Positions 36,600-46,591 are shown, counted from the stretch's first letter. The stretch: DNA of 64,000 nucleotides from Treponema sp. (GCA_016290335.1 JAEETM010000003.1:1-64000); one strand, 5' to 3'. Made by a program: numbers and translations. The notes: generated from the sequence alone by a model not told the origin.

Positions 36600-38705
36600 A
36601 TGAAAAAAAATGGAAAATTTAGACTTACATTAACGTTAAAACTGTTAATGATGTTTCTTATCGTTATAATTGCAGCTTGTTTCTCAATTGGAACAATAGC
36701 CTATAGATCTGCTTCCAAAGGAATGACAGAGAATGTTTACAATCACATGGATGCAGTTTCAACAGATGTTGTAAATCAGATTGTAGCTATAAATCAAAGG
36801 CATTTTCAAACGCTTCATGCTCTTGCTGAGCTTACAATTATTAAAGATGAAAAAGCTTCCCTTGCAGATAAACAGGCAGAGCTCGTTAATGTTGCCCATG
36901 CTGCTGGTGAAAACTGCGAAAATATAGCCTTTTATGATGCAGAAGGTAATGCCATTGTAGGTGATGGTCGTATTTTGAATTTTGCGACACGTGCATATTT
37001 CCAAGAAGCTTTTAACGGTCACGAATACGTTTCAGATCCAACCTTCAGTACAGTAACAGATTCTATTCTTCAGCATTACAGCGTACCAGTTTACAATGCT
37101 GATAATAAGATTATTGGTGCAGTTGTAATGGTTGTAAGTGGTAATACTATTCTTAGTACAATTGAATCTATTGATATGGGCGGCGGAATGCATCCTTCTG
37201 TAATTAACTGGGCAACAAGTACAACAGTGGCTAATGCAAATGAAAATACCGAAACCAGCGAAGAAGAAGGTGGTGCAACTCTTGATGAAACTCAGGGGCT
37301 GGGCCTTGTTCTTACAAATATTTTCCAGGGAAAAGAAGGTATAGATGATTTTGTTGACCCTAACATTCACGCTCACCTTATCGCAGCTTATAAAAAGGTT
37401 CCTAACACAACCTGGACCGTTTTTGCTGTAGCTCCTTATGATTTATACTTCTTCTCTCTCAAAAAAATGCAGATGCTTCTTACTGTTGCTATGCTTGCAA
37501 CAATGATTATTTCAATAATCATTATTACTATTGTTGTAGGACTCCTTATTCGTCCTCTTAAAACCGTTAAAAACTCAATTACAACAATTGCAAGCGGAAA
37601 TGCAGACCTTACACAGCGTATTCCACAAGCCACAAATGATGAAATTGGTGATGTTGTAAATGGCTTCAATGCATTCGTTGAAAAGCTTCAGAATATTGTT
37701 ACAAACCTTCAGGGTTCAAAAATAAACCTTATGAATGTGGATTCTGACTTACAGGCAAGTACTCAGGACACTTCAGCTTCAATTACAGAAATTATTTCTA
37801 ACATAGAAAGTGTTAATAATCAGATTCTGTCACAGGCTGGTTCTGTACACGAAACCGCAGGCGCTGTAAACGAAATCAGCTCTAATATTGAGTCTCTTGA
37901 AAGGATGATTGAATCACAGGCAGCCTGCGTAACACAGGCATCTGCTGCCGTAGAACAGATGATTGGAAATATCAACGCTGTAAACGGTTCTGTTGGTAAG
38001 ATGATAGATTCCTTCTCTATATTGCAGAAGCACTCTGTTGAAGGTTCAAGCACTCAAAGCAATGCAAACGGAAAAATTATTCAGATTGAACAGCAGTCAC
38101 AGATGCTCCAGGATGCAAACTCAGCTATTGCAAATATTGCTTCTCAGACAAACCTCCTTGCTATGAATGCGGCAATTGAGGCTGCTCACGCTGGCGAAGC
38201 CGGAAAAGGATTTGCGGTTGTTGCTGATGAAATCCGTAAGCTTTCTGTTACTTCTACCGAGCAGTCTAAGACAATCGGTTCTGAGCTTAAGAAGATTCAA
38301 CAGACAATTAAGGATGTTGTTGAAGTTTCTAACGAAACAAATACTGCTTTCGAAGCTATAAGCAACAGTATTACTCAAACAAGCCAGATTATTGAACAGA
38401 TTAAGGCCGCTATGGAAGAGCAGCAGATTGGTTCTAAGCAGATTATTGAAGCTTTGCAGTCAATGAACAATTCAACTTCTGAGGTTCGTTCTGCATCTAG
38501 CGAAATGACAGCCGGCAACAAGCACATTCTTGCCGAAATCCAGAAGCTCCAGATGGCTACCGATGTAATGAAAGACAGTATTCAGGAAATGCACACTGGT
38601 GCCGAGCGAATAAACGAAACTGGTGCCGCTCTCTCCGGTATTTCCGGTAAGATGGCCGATAACATTAAGCAGATTGGTACAGAAATAGACTTATTTAAAG
38701 TATAA
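36600..38705 (+). CDS. Methyl-accepting chemotaxis protein
   Basis: 701 aa. TM1 at about residues 10-32; a periplasmic sensor region of about 250 residues that looks like a dCache domain ([24 protein letters not shown] segment [20 protein letters not shown]); TM2 at about 290-315; HAMP ([20 protein letters not shown]); and a long signalling domain with the tip [20 protein letters not shown] and [14 protein letters not shown]. It senses a small molecule and controls CheA. Ligand unknown. An AGAGGAAG Shine-Dalgarno precedes the ATG, and TATAAT near 36541 may be its -10. A perfect 17-bp terminator follows. Confidence 0.95.
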   Translation: MKKNGKFRLTLTLKLLMMFLIVIIAACFSIGTIAYRSASKGMTENVYNHMDAVSTDVVNQIVAINQRHFQTLHALAELTIIKDEKASLADKQAELVNVAHAAGENCENIAFYDAEGNAIVGDGRILNFATRAYFQEAFNGHEYVSDPTFSTVTDSILQHYSVPVYNADNKIIGAVVMVVSGNTILSTIESIDMGGGMHPSVINWATSTTVANANENTETSEEEGGATLDETQGLGLVLTNIFQGKEGIDDFVDPNIHAHLIAAYKKVPNTTWTVFAVAPYDLYFFSLKKMQMLLTVAMLATMIISIIIITIVVGLLIRPLKTVKNSITTIASGNADLTQRIPQATNDEIGDVVNGFNAFVEKLQNIVTNLQGSKINLMNVDSDLQASTQDTSASITEIISNIESVNNQILSQAGSVHETAGAVNEISSNIESLERMIESQAACVTQASAAVEQMIGNINAVNGSVGKMIDSFSILQKHSVEGSSTQSNANGKIIQIEQQSQMLQDANSAIANIASQTNLLAMNAAIEAAHAGEAGKGFAVVADEIRKLSVTSTEQSKTIGSELKKIQQTIKDVVEVSNETNTAFEAISNSITQTSQIIEQIKAAMEEQQIGSKQIIEALQSMNNSTSEVRSASSEMTAGNKHILAEIQKLQMATDVMKDSIQEMHTGAERINETGAALSGISGKMADNIKQIGTEIDLFKV

Positions 38706-38724
38706 CACTTTAATAGGCAGGTAT

Positions 38725-38760
38725 AAAAAAAGGGTAGTTCATTTGAACTACCCTTTTTTT
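38725..38760. terminator. Bidirectional terminator between the chemoreceptor and hydrogenase genes
   Basis: A perfect 17-bp stem (38725-38741 with 38744-38760), with A7 on one side and T7 on the other, sits between convergent genes and can stop transcription from both. Confidence 0.93.
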
Positions 38761-38770
38761 TGTTTATCAC

Positions 38771-40522
38771 TTAATTGTAGTTGTCACGTTTAGTGTACTT
38801 TGTATGTAGCAGGTGATGTGATTTTTCACCGAGAGGCTGACCAAGATAATCTTTGTAGATTGCGGCAATCTCAGGGTTATTGTGTGACTGACGAATAGTA
38901 CACTGTTCATCATCCTTATACAAAGCCTTTGTACGAGCCTTGCGAACTTCGTCTGTAACACCATAAGGCTGTCCACCACCACCAATACATCCGCCACGGC
39001 AAGCCATAACTTCAATAAAGTGCCAGGTTGGTTCCTTTTTAGCCTTCAAATCAGCACGAATCTGCTCAATAACAGCATCAACGTTCTTAATCTGATGAAC
39101 AACAGCAATTCTTACCTTTGTACCGTTCAAATCAACTTCGGCAGTTTTTACACCATTCATACCGCGAACTGGTTTATATTCAACAGGACCAAGTTCCTTT
39201 TTGTTTGTAAGGAAGTATGCAGTTCTAACAGCAGCTTCCATTACACCGCCGGTAACACCAAAGATTGTACCAGCACCAGTATAAGCGCCCATCAAAGAAT
39301 CAGCTTTATCATCATCAAGCTTAGAAAGATCAATTCCAGCTTCGCGCAAAAGCATAGCAAGCTCGCGGGTAGTAAGAACCATATCATAATCAGCAGTACC
39401 GCTTGATTTCATGCTCTTATCACGCTGACTTTCCCAAAGCTTTGCAGTACAAGGCATAACAGAAACGTTGAAAATCTGCTTTGGTTTAAGACCGTTCTTT
39501 TCTGCAAAGTAAGTTTTTGTCATTGCACCCTGCATAGCCTGTGGAGACTTACATGTTGAAAGGTGTGGAAGCATATCGTGGAACTTCTTTTCGCAGTAAT
39601 CAATCCATCCAGGACAGCAGCTTGTGAACATTGGAAGTTTTCCACCATTCTTAATGCGTTCAAGAAGTTCGCTTCCTTCTTCCATAATTGTAAGGTCAGC
39701 AGAGAAGTTTGTATCAAAAACATACTTAAAGCCAAGCTGACGGAGTGCAGCATAAATCTTGCCAGTTGTAAGTGTACCTGGTTTTAAGCCGAACTCTTCG
39801 CCAATTGCAGCACGTACAGAAGGTGCAATTGCAACAACGCTTGTAAGTTCTTTATCAGCAAGCTTGTCGAATACTGTGTGGATTGGGTTACTGAATGTAA
39901 TAGCTCCAACAGGACAATGAACAGCACACTGACCACAGCGGATACAAGGGCTGTCTGCAAGCTTTCTTCCGGCAACAGGACCAATTACAGTTTTATCACC
40001 ACGTCCATTGTATTCAAGAGCGAATACTTTCTGCATTTCCTGACATGCAGTAATACAGCGTCCGCAGCTTATACACTTATCGCGGTCAAGTACGATTTCT
40101 GCATAAGAATCGTCAACAGGCTGGCTCTTAAGGTGTTTGTCAAAGCGAACTTCGCGCAAACCAAACTGTGCAGCAAGCTCCTGCAATTCGCAGTGATGGT
40201 TTCTTGCACATTTAAGACAGTTGTCAGGGTGATTAGAAAGAATCAATTCCAGAACTGTGCGGCGTGCTTTCCTGAGTTCTGCATCAGTTGTAACAATGTT
40301 CATGCCAGGTGTAACAGCAGTACAGCAGGCACGAGCCATACGGGCACGACCAGTTTTAGGGTCAACGTTTTTTACAACGCAGATACCGCAGCTTGCCCAA
40401 GGTTTAATATCTTCACAATAACAGAGAGTAGGAATCTTAATTCCAACCGATTCGGCAGCCTTTAAGATTGTGGTGCCTTCTTCAACTGTTACTTCTTTTC
40501 CATTTATAGTTAATGTAATCAT
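38771..40522 (-). CDS. hydA: [FeFe] hydrogenase catalytic subunit (HydA/HndD type)
   Basis: 583 aa. In order: an N-terminal [2Fe-2S] ferredoxin-like domain (CYCEDIKPWASCGIC), a His-ligated [4Fe-4S] motif (HPDNCLKCARNHHCELQ), two [4Fe-4S] clusters (CISCGRCITACQ; CIRCGQCAVHCPVG), then the H-domain with all three H-cluster motifs: TSCCPGW, MPCTAKLWE and EVMACRGGCIGGGGQP. It makes or uses H2. With the next two genes it forms a bifurcating hydrogenase that couples ferredoxin and NADH oxidation to H2 release. Its gene is 12 nt downstream of hydB. Confidence 0.96.
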   Translation of the reverse strand: MITLTINGKEVTVEEGTTILKAAESVGIKIPTLCYCEDIKPWASCGICVVKNVDPKTGRARMARACCTAVTPGMNIVTTDAELRKARRTVLELILSNHPDNCLKCARNHHCELQELAAQFGLREVRFDKHLKSQPVDDSYAEIVLDRDKCISCGRCITACQEMQKVFALEYNGRGDKTVIGPVAGRKLADSPCIRCGQCAVHCPVGAITFSNPIHTVFDKLADKELTSVVAIAPSVRAAIGEEFGLKPGTLTTGKIYAALRQLGFKYVFDTNFSADLTIMEEGSELLERIKNGGKLPMFTSCCPGWIDYCEKKFHDMLPHLSTCKSPQAMQGAMTKTYFAEKNGLKPKQIFNVSVMPCTAKLWESQRDKSMKSSGTADYDMVLTTRELAMLLREAGIDLSKLDDDKADSLMGAYTGAGTIFGVTGGVMEAAVRTAYFLTNKKELGPVEYKPVRGMNGVKTAEVDLNGTKVRIAVVHQIKNVDAVIEQIRADLKAKKEPTWHFIEVMACRGGCIGGGGQPYGVTDEVRKARTKALYKDDEQCTIRQSHNNPEIAAIYKDYLGQPLGEKSHHLLHTKYTKRDNYN

Positions 40523-40534
40523 TTATAGTTCCTC

Positions 40535-42436
40535 TTACTTCCTGATGATTGCCTTGAACTTACAAGAAGATTCACAAGCACCGCACTTAATACACTTAGA
40601 AGGGTCAATAATCTTCCAAGGGAGCTTCTTTCCTGCCATAACTTCGCCGGAAGCGTTGTTTTCAATAGCAGAAACAGGACAGTGTTTAAGACAAACACCA
40701 CAACCAATACATTTTTCAGGGATGATGTAGTATTCAAGCAAATCCTTACATTTAGCGGCAGGACATTTTTTGTTCTGAATATGCTCAATGTATTCTTCGC
40801 GGAACTTCTTGATTGTAGAAAGTGTAGGGTTAGGAGCTGACTGACCGAGAGCACACAAAGAACAAGCCTTCATTGCAGAACCTATATCTTCAAGCTTTTC
40901 GATATCTTCCATTGTTCCCTGACCCTTTGTAATCTTTTCAAGAATCATAGACATCTGGCGTGTACCGATTCGGCAAGGTGAACATTTACCGCATGATTCG
41001 TCAACACAGAAGTCCATATAGAACTTAGAAACGTCAACAACGCAGTCATCTTCATCCATAACAATCATACCGCCTGAACCCATCATAGAGCCAAGCTTGA
41101 TAAGAGAACCAAAATCAACAGGAGTATCAAGCTCTTTTTCACTTATGATACCGCCTGAAGGACCACCAGTCTGGGCACCCTTAATCTTTTTGCCACCCTT
41201 AATTCCGCCACCAACGTCAACGATGATTTCGCGGAGAGTTGTTCCCATTGGAACTTCAACAAGACCAGAGTTCTTAACCTTACCTGTAAGGGCAAAAACC
41301 TTAGTTCCATGAGAATCAGCAGTACCAATCTTAGCAAACCAGTCTGAACCCTTGTTAATGATTACAGGAATGTTTGCCCAGGTTTCTACGTTATTGATTA
41401 CAGTTGGTTCACCCCAAAGTCCGCTCTGTGCTGGGAAAGGAGGCTTAGGAGTTGGCATACCGCGCATACCTTCAATAGAGCGGAGAAGAGCTGTTTCCTC
41501 ACCACAAACAAAGGCACCGGCACCAAGACGGATTTCAATATCAAAATCAAAACCGCTGCCAAGAATGTTCTTACCAAGGAAGCCTTTTGCACGGCTCTGT
41601 TCCATTGCAACTTCAAGACGGTGAACTGCTAAAGGATATTCTGCACGGATATAAATAAAGCCCTTTGTAGCGCCAATTGTTTTTCCGCAGATTGTCATAG
41701 CTTCAAGAACTGAGTGAGGGTCACCTTCGATTGTAGAGCGGTCCATATAAGCTCCAGGGTCACCTTCATCAGCATTACAAACTACATATTTGATGTTGTT
41801 TTTTGAAACTGCTTTGTAGCCGGCTTCCCATTTAAAGCCTGTTGGGAATCCTGCACCACCACGACCACGTAAACCAGATTTTTTGATTTCGTCAATTACA
41901 GTTTCTGGTGTCATTTCAAAAAGCACTTTTTCAAGAGCTTTGTATCCGTCGCGGGCAACGTATTCTTCAAGATTTTCAGGATTGATTACACCACAGTTTC
42001 TAAGAACGATTCGCTTCTGTTTGTGGAAGGCTGGAACTGCATTTTCCATGGCAGAAGCTTTTTTATCTTCCTTAAAGCTAACGCCTTCTACAACCATATC
42101 CTTGAGGATTGTTTTAGAAGCAATAGAATCTACAACTGCAGCGGCTTTATCAGCTTTAACGCCACCATAGATAACTTTTTCCATTCCCGGAGTTACGATT
42201 TCTACTACTGGTTCAAAAGAGCAGAGACCCATACATCCAACAGAACGGATTTTTACATCTTTAAGGCCTTTTTCTTTTACAATTTTGTTGAATTCAGCAA
42301 TTGTAGCCTGTGCACCAGAAGCATTACCACAAGTACCAGTTCCAACAATAATCTGGGTTGTTTTTCCGTCAGCAAACCAGCTGTTCATATCTTCAAAGGA
42401 AGCCTGTCGGTATTTTTTAAGTTCTTCACGTGTCAT
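40535..42436 (-). CDS. hydB: Bifurcating hydrogenase flavoprotein subunit (HydB/HndC, NuoF-like)
   Basis: 633 aa. An N-terminal thioredoxin-like [2Fe-2S] domain (GTGTCGNASGAQ ... CMGLCSFEPVV), a NuoF-type core with FMN- and NADH-binding loops (RGRGGAGFPTGFKW, CNADEGDPGAYMDR, GAGAYVCGEETAL-like GAGAFVCGEETALL), a [4Fe-4S] motif (ESCGKCSPCRIGTRQ), and a C-terminal two-cluster ferredoxin domain (CIGCGVCLKHCPVSA; CIKCGACESSCKFKA). This architecture is that of HydB/HndC, the site of NAD(H) reaction and electron bifurcation. It is 17 nt after hydC. Confidence 0.95.
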   Translation of the reverse strand: MTREELKKYRQASFEDMNSWFADGKTTQIIVGTGTCGNASGAQATIAEFNKIVKEKGLKDVKIRSVGCMGLCSFEPVVEIVTPGMEKVIYGGVKADKAAAVVDSIASKTILKDMVVEGVSFKEDKKASAMENAVPAFHKQKRIVLRNCGVINPENLEEYVARDGYKALEKVLFEMTPETVIDEIKKSGLRGRGGAGFPTGFKWEAGYKAVSKNNIKYVVCNADEGDPGAYMDRSTIEGDPHSVLEAMTICGKTIGATKGFIYIRAEYPLAVHRLEVAMEQSRAKGFLGKNILGSGFDFDIEIRLGAGAFVCGEETALLRSIEGMRGMPTPKPPFPAQSGLWGEPTVINNVETWANIPVIINKGSDWFAKIGTADSHGTKVFALTGKVKNSGLVEVPMGTTLREIIVDVGGGIKGGKKIKGAQTGGPSGGIISEKELDTPVDFGSLIKLGSMMGSGGMIVMDEDDCVVDVSKFYMDFCVDESCGKCSPCRIGTRQMSMILEKITKGQGTMEDIEKLEDIGSAMKACSLCALGQSAPNPTLSTIKKFREEYIEHIQNKKCPAAKCKDLLEYYIIPEKCIGCGVCLKHCPVSAIENNASGEVMAGKKLPWKIIDPSKCIKCGACESSCKFKAIIRK

Positions 42437-42453
42437 ACTTTTCTACTCTCCTA

Positions 42454-42930
42454 TTAAAGATATTTTTCCAGAATGTGTGGAAGCTCAGCTTTTGTAAGGT
42501 TTCCGTAAACTTCGCCGTTGATAGAAATTACAGGTGCAAGACCGCAGCAACCGATGCAGCGTACACCTTCGAGTGAAAACTCGCCATCATCTGTTGTAGA
42601 CTGACCAGGCTTAAGGTTAAGAAGCTCCTGCAATTTGTCGAACAGATCCTGACCACCCTTAAGATAGCAGGCAGTTCCAAGACAAACCGAAATCTGATTT
42701 TTACCAGGTTTTTCTGTTTTAAAGAAATGGTAAAAAGAAACAACTCCAAAAACGCGTGCTACCGGGATTCCTGTGCGTTCAGCAACTTCCATAGCAGCCT
42801 CGTTTGAAATATAACCCTGTTCTTCCTGAACACGGTGCAAAATCATAATGAGATTACCCGGTTTATCTTTCCATTCTTCTATAAACTTAAGAAGATCGGC
42901 AGAAAAAACGGACTTACAGCTCTTTGGCAT
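42454..42930 (-). CDS. hydC: Bifurcating hydrogenase [2Fe-2S] subunit (HydC/HndA, NuoE-like)
   Basis: 158 aa NuoE-like thioredoxin-fold protein. The four cluster ligands are in CLGTACYLKGG and CIGCCGLAP; the helix GIPVARVFGVVSFYHFF is a family signature. Shuttles electrons within the hydrogenase complex. First gene of the hydCBA operon; AAGGAGG precedes the ATG. The upstream gap (42931-43064) is AT-rich with an alternating TA tract (about 42945-42956) and TATAAT-like elements, but no recognisable redox-regulator site. Confidence 0.94.
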   Translation of the reverse strand: MPKSCKSVFSADLLKFIEEWKDKPGNLIMILHRVQEEQGYISNEAAMEVAERTGIPVARVFGVVSFYHFFKTEKPGKNQISVCLGTACYLKGGQDLFDKLQELLNLKPGQSTTDDGEFSLEGVRCIGCCGLAPVISINGEVYGNLTKAELPHILEKYL

Positions 42931-43064
42931 AAAGCCTCCTTAAAATATATATATATTTTTACTAGATAAATGTAGATTTTTACATCCAAGAAATTATAAT
43001 GGAATATTATAGAAAAGTATATAGTAGAAAGTTGTGCAAATCTGCATTGAATGAGGCAGAGGGC

Positions 43065-44174
43065 TTACTTCTTCAGGCACAGGCTCACAAAGAACGGTAC
43101 GCCGAGAATTGAGGTGATGATTCCAGCCGGGAGTTCGCTTGGAGCTATTACGGTACGGGCTAACGTGTCGGAAAGGAGCATTAGAATGGCGCCGAAAAGC
43201 ATGCTGAATGGAATTAAAGTGCGGCTTTTTGGACCGGTAATCTTTCGGACAATGTGAGGAGCGATTAAGCCTACAAACCCGATTGTTCCTCCGGCACATA
43301 CAGCGGCACTTACGGCTAAGGCACCGCAAATCAATACAAGAATGCGGAGTTTATCTACCTGAACACCGAGGGAACCTGCTGTTTTTTCGCCACAGGTGAG
43401 CAGGTCCAGAGGCTGCGAAATCAAGAACATTATGATGATTGAAATTAGGGCGGCAGGGGAAATAAAAAGGAGCTCCTTCCAACCACGTCCATTGAAGCTG
43501 CCTAAAATCCAGGTGTAGATTGAGTGAAGTTCTTTGCTGCTTGAAAGAATTATAATGGAAGAAATTGCTGAATAAAGGGTTCCGAGTGCTGTTCCGCAGA
43601 GCAAAAGCATTATTGATGAGTTTTTGCCGGAGCGGGTAAAGGCGAGTACTGTTACAAAGGCGCCGGCTAAAAGTGCTCCCACAAATGCGCAGAAGTTAAC
43701 CGGTGAAATAAATGCAAAAATCCCTTTGGAAAGAACTGATGAAGTGGCGTTTTGTGAAATTGTTGCAACTGATTGAGAAGCGGTTGCCGCAATTATTGTG
43801 CTTGCGGTTACAGCTCCAAGCGTTGCTCCTGATGAAATGCCCATAATTCCAGGCTCTGCAAGTGGGTTTCTGAAAAAGAGCTGGAAGACTGCGCCACTGC
43901 CACCAAGAAGAATACCTGTTAATAAAACTAAAAGGGCTCGGGGGAGTCGCAGCTGCCAGATGATAATTTGAGAGAACTTGTCTGAAGAGGATGGGTCGCG
44001 TGCCCAGGCAAAGGCTTGGGACAGGTTTATTTTTTCTGCACCAAAACAGAGGGCGGCCAAAAAGCTTGCGGCTAGTATTACGATTGAAATGATTAAAAAG
44101 ACTTTTAAGAAAATGCTCTTATCTTTATTTTTTGAGAGCTTTTGAAAATCCTTGTGGTAAGTCTCTTTTTCCAT
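43065..44174 (-). CDS. ABC transporter permease, FecCD/BtuC family
   Basis: 369 aa inner-membrane permease with about ten helices. The pattern PRALLVLLTGILLGGSGAVFQ (near residue 80), GIMGISSGATLGA and GLIAPHIVRKITGP are FecCD/BtuC signatures. It imports corrinoid, haem or iron-siderophore together with the binding protein encoded 79 nt upstream. The N-terminus is basic and long (about 30 residues before TM1). No ATP-binding subunit follows; the nearest is the FecE/BtuD-type protein at 26.3 kb. Confidence 0.92.
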   Translation of the reverse strand: MEKETYHKDFQKLSKNKDKSIFLKVFLIISIVILAASFLAALCFGAEKINLSQAFAWARDPSSSDKFSQIIIWQLRLPRALLVLLTGILLGGSGAVFQLFFRNPLAEPGIMGISSGATLGAVTASTIIAATASQSVATISQNATSSVLSKGIFAFISPVNFCAFVGALLAGAFVTVLAFTRSGKNSSIMLLLCGTALGTLYSAISSIIILSSSKELHSIYTWILGSFNGRGWKELLFISPAALISIIIMFLISQPLDLLTCGEKTAGSLGVQVDKLRILVLICGALAVSAAVCAGGTIGFVGLIAPHIVRKITGPKSRTLIPFSMLFGAILMLLSDTLARTVIAPSELPAGIITSILGVPFFVSLCLKK

Positions 44175-44253
44175 AAATTTAACCTTAATAATCTAACCTT
44201 AAATCTATCCTTATCAGCTTTATCTTATTCAGCATTGTAGCCTTGCCAGAGCC

Positions 44254-45126
44254 TTATTGTAAAAGTGCATTTAATTCTACAACAACATCAGCAACCCTTG
44301 GACCTGGGCGGGTGTAAACATTATCATCAATCAAAAAGATTTTATTGTTTTTTACCGCAGGAATGGAAGCCCAACCGTTTCTTGCTTTAACAGCTTCAAG
44401 AGTAATGCCGCAGCTGGCAGGAATTAAAATGTATTCAGGCTGACGTGCTATTATACTTTCTTCGCTGACAATAGGGTATGCTTCATCAATATCGGCAAAA
44501 ATGTTTTGGGCACCGCTTGAAAAAATTATATCGTTGATAAAGGAGCGGGCACCGGCGGTCATAAAAGGAGCGTTCCAAACTTCGTAATAAAGCGTGCGGG
44601 AAGAAGTGGAATCTGATGATGAGCCCCCTTTCACCGCGCTAAGCTTTTTCTCCATCTCAGAAACTATTTCTTTAGCTTTTGCTTCATGTCCTGTGATTTT
44701 TCCTATATCGAGTATTTCCTGCTTAACCGCTGCAATGGAGTTTCCCTTTGAAAGATAATAGGGGATTTTGTAAGCCTCCAGCTGCTCAATTAAAAAGTTG
44801 TGCATTCCATCTGTAAGATAAAGAAAATCCGGCTTGAAGCCAAGAATACTTTCCATGCTCAAAGTTTTGCCGTCAAAGCCACCAACAACAGGTTTTGAAG
44901 CAGCTTCCGGTGGATAATCAGTAAACTCGCTGACTGCCGCAACCTGATTTTCTGCACCAACTGCAAACAATATTTCGCCGGCAGAAGGGGAGAGTGCTAC
45001 AATCCTCTGAGGATATTGATTTTGAATTACTGTGTTTGCAGACTGTACCTTTCGTTTTGTGCAGGAAGTAAAACAGAGTAAGGCTGCAGTCAGAAGAAGC
45101 GTGCAGGCGTATAAAGCTTTTTTCAT
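44254..45126 (-). CDS. ABC transporter substrate-binding lipoprotein, BtuF-like
   Basis: About 290 aa from ATG 45126; the upstream ATG at 45144 would start inside pyrE. Lipoprotein signal KKALYACTLLLTAALLCFTSC (lipobox CFTSC). The fold is the two-lobed helical-backbone type: QRIVALSPSAGEILFAVGAE, FTDYPPEA, SMESILGFKPDFLYLTDG and a C-terminal GPRVADVVVEL. The SPSAGEILFAVG and SDYPPxA-like motifs are shared with BtuF (vitamin B12), so a corrinoid ligand is likely, supported by the MetH-activation-like gene nearby. It begins 2 nt after pyrE ends. Confidence 0.85.
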   Translation of the reverse strand: MKKALYACTLLLTAALLCFTSCTKRKVQSANTVIQNQYPQRIVALSPSAGEILFAVGAENQVAAVSEFTDYPPEAASKPVVGGFDGKTLSMESILGFKPDFLYLTDGMHNFLIEQLEAYKIPYYLSKGNSIAAVKQEILDIGKITGHEAKAKEIVSEMEKKLSAVKGGSSSDSTSSRTLYYEVWNAPFMTAGARSFINDIIFSSGAQNIFADIDEAYPIVSEESIIARQPEYILIPASCGITLEAVKARNGWASIPAVKNNKIFLIDDNVYTRPGPRVADVVVELNALLQ

Positions 45127-45128
45127 AC

Positions 45129-45815
45129 TTACTTGCAGCCCCATTCTTTGTAATAAGTATCAATCTGTCTCATTAAATCGTCGGTAATGATAGTTCGGTT
45201 GCCGTTTGTGTAAAGAGCATCAATTACATCATTCATTGTAACAATTGATTTTACCGGGAACCCGTGCTTTTCGGTAATAACTTCAAGTGCAGATTTATCG
45301 GAGTCCGGGGCTTTTTCGCGGCGATCAAGGCTTACAATTTCGCCAACAATTTTTATTCCACCAGGAACAGTTTCCTGTGCTTTAATTTTTGGCAGAGTTT
45401 CTTCTATTGATTTGCCACTTGTCGTTACATCTTCAATTATAACAACGCGGTCGCCATCCTTAATCTTATAACCGAGCAGAGAACCTTTGTCGGCACCGTG
45501 GTCTTTTTCTTCCTTTCGGTCCGAACAGTATTTTACTTCTTTGCCGTAAAGTTCGCTGTAAGCCACAGCCGTAACAACTGCCAGCGGAATGCCCTTGTAA
45601 GCTGGTCCAAAGAATACATCAAAATCATCGCCAAAATTATCATGAACTGCCTTTGCGTAATATTCGCCAAGCCGCTTAAGCTGACTTCCTGTGATGTAAG
45701 CGCCTGCATTCATAAAAAATGGTGACTGTCTTCCGCTTTTCAAAGTGAAAGAGCCAAACTTCAAAACTTCGCATTCCAGCATAAAGCTGATGAATTCTTT
45801 TTTGTACAATTCCAT
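45129..45815 (-). CDS. pyrE: Orotate phosphoribosyltransferase
   Basis: About 228 aa from ATG 45815, chosen because AGAGGTAATT precedes it; an earlier in-frame start at 45863 would overlap the divergent gene's promoter. It joins orotate to PRPP in pyrimidine synthesis. Visible motifs: FTLKSGRQSPFFMNAG, FGPAYKGIPLAVVTA, and the PRPP loop VVIIEDVTTSGKSIEE. Length is typical. It leads a minus operon with the BtuF-like and FecCD genes, although pyrimidine synthesis and corrinoid uptake have no obvious link. Confidence 0.95.
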   Translation of the reverse strand: MELYKKEFISFMLECEVLKFGSFTLKSGRQSPFFMNAGAYITGSQLKRLGEYYAKAVHDNFGDDFDVFFGPAYKGIPLAVVTAVAYSELYGKEVKYCSDRKEEKDHGADKGSLLGYKIKDGDRVVIIEDVTTSGKSIEETLPKIKAQETVPGGIKIVGEIVSLDRREKAPDSDKSALEVITEKHGFPVKSIVTMNDVIDALYTNGNRTIITDDLMRQIDTYYKEWGCK

Positions 45816-45864
45816 AATTACCTCTGACATCTTTTTTACACTGTATTTTAATTCAAAAAACATT

Positions 45865-45870
45865 TATACT
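45865..45870 (+). promoter_or_regulatory. -10 box directly before the MetH-activation-like gene
   Basis: TATACT at 45865-45870 is 6 nt before ATG 45877. No Shine-Dalgarno and no clear -35. Confidence 0.4.
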
Positions 45871-45876
45871 CAACGT

Positions 45877-46527
45877 ATGCCATCCTTTTATGTGCCAGAT
45901 AAAAGTTTACTTTCTCCCGTACAGGCTGATTATTCAGAAACGGCACGTTATCTTGGTTACCGAAAGACTTCTTTACCAGACGAACAGATTTCCAGTTTGA
46001 TTGATGAATGCATCCGCGAATTATTCAATGTGATTTCTCCACAGGCGGTTTATGATTTTTTCGATTTGGAAACAGCTTTTCCTCATTCAGTTCGTTTTGC
46101 TGATGTAGAAATTATTTCTGTAGATCTGGCACGGAATCTTCATGGGTGCAAAAAGGTTGCTCTGCTTGCTGCTACAATCGGGCCGCAGGTGGATGCGGTA
46201 ATCAGGCGCTGTCAGACGCTTAATCCGGCAAAGGCTTCTGTGATGCAGGCTGCCGGTGCAATGTATATAGAAAAGTTTGTTGATTTAGTGAATGATGAAA
46301 TTAAAAAAGCGGTGTGCGATTCAGTTGATTTTTCGGACGGAAAGAGTGTTGTCTGCAAACCAAGATTCAGTCCCGGTTTTGGCGATGTTTCGCTTGAAGT
46401 TCAAAAGGATTTTTTCCGGCTGCTTCCGTGTGCGCGCATAGGACTTACGCTGATGGATTCACTTATTATGTCGCCGGAAAAATCAGTTACAGCCTTTGTC
46501 GGTAGCGGTCATAGCGGTTCCGTCTGA
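45877..46527 (+). CDS. Stand-alone cobalamin-dependent methionine synthase activation-like protein
   Basis: About 216 aa from ATG 45877 (an upstream in-frame ATG at 45745 lies inside pyrE on the other strand). It resembles the C-terminal reactivation domain of MetH: RYLGYRKTSLPDEQ at the N-terminus, LLAATIGPQVDAVIRRCQ in the middle, and the strongly conserved PRFSPGFGDVSLEVQKDFF followed by IGLTLMDSLIMSPEKSVTAF. That domain binds SAM to remethylate inactive cob(II)alamin. Here it is a separate protein, as in several anaerobes with a split MetH; the catalytic part is not in the window. It faces the BtuF/BtuC-like genes across a short divergent region. Confidence 0.85.
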   Translation: MPSFYVPDKSLLSPVQADYSETARYLGYRKTSLPDEQISSLIDECIRELFNVISPQAVYDFFDLETAFPHSVRFADVEIISVDLARNLHGCKKVALLAATIGPQVDAVIRRCQTLNPAKASVMQAAGAMYIEKFVDLVNDEIKKAVCDSVDFSDGKSVVCKPRFSPGFGDVSLEVQKDFFRLLPCARIGLTLMDSLIMSPEKSVTAFVGSGHSGSV

Positions 46528-46585
46528 TAAATCTTGACCGTAAACTTTTTCTGGAACCGCTTCAAGTTTTGCGGAGCAAAACTTG
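46513..46585. repeat. Two nested hairpins at the 3' ends of convergent genes
   Basis: AGCGGTTCC (46513-46521) and GGAACCGCT (46553-46561) form a 9-bp inverted repeat across the stop codon of the 45877 gene. Next is a perfect 10-bp hairpin, CAAGTTTTGC-GGA-GCAAAACTTG (46563-46585). There is no T tract. They may act as weak bidirectional terminators or mRNA-end stabilisers between this gene and yhbY. Confidence 0.55.
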
Positions 46586-46591
46586 TACACT

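Noticed and set aside
39878..40465. 195-codon plus-strand frame opposite hydA
   Set aside because: Shadow of the hydrogenase gene, which has all cluster motifs on the minus strand.
42931..43064. Rex or FNR operator upstream of the hydrogenase operon
   Set aside because: Short inverted repeats around 42970-42985 do not match the consensus TTGTTAA-N6-TTAACAA or TTGAT-N4-ATCAA.
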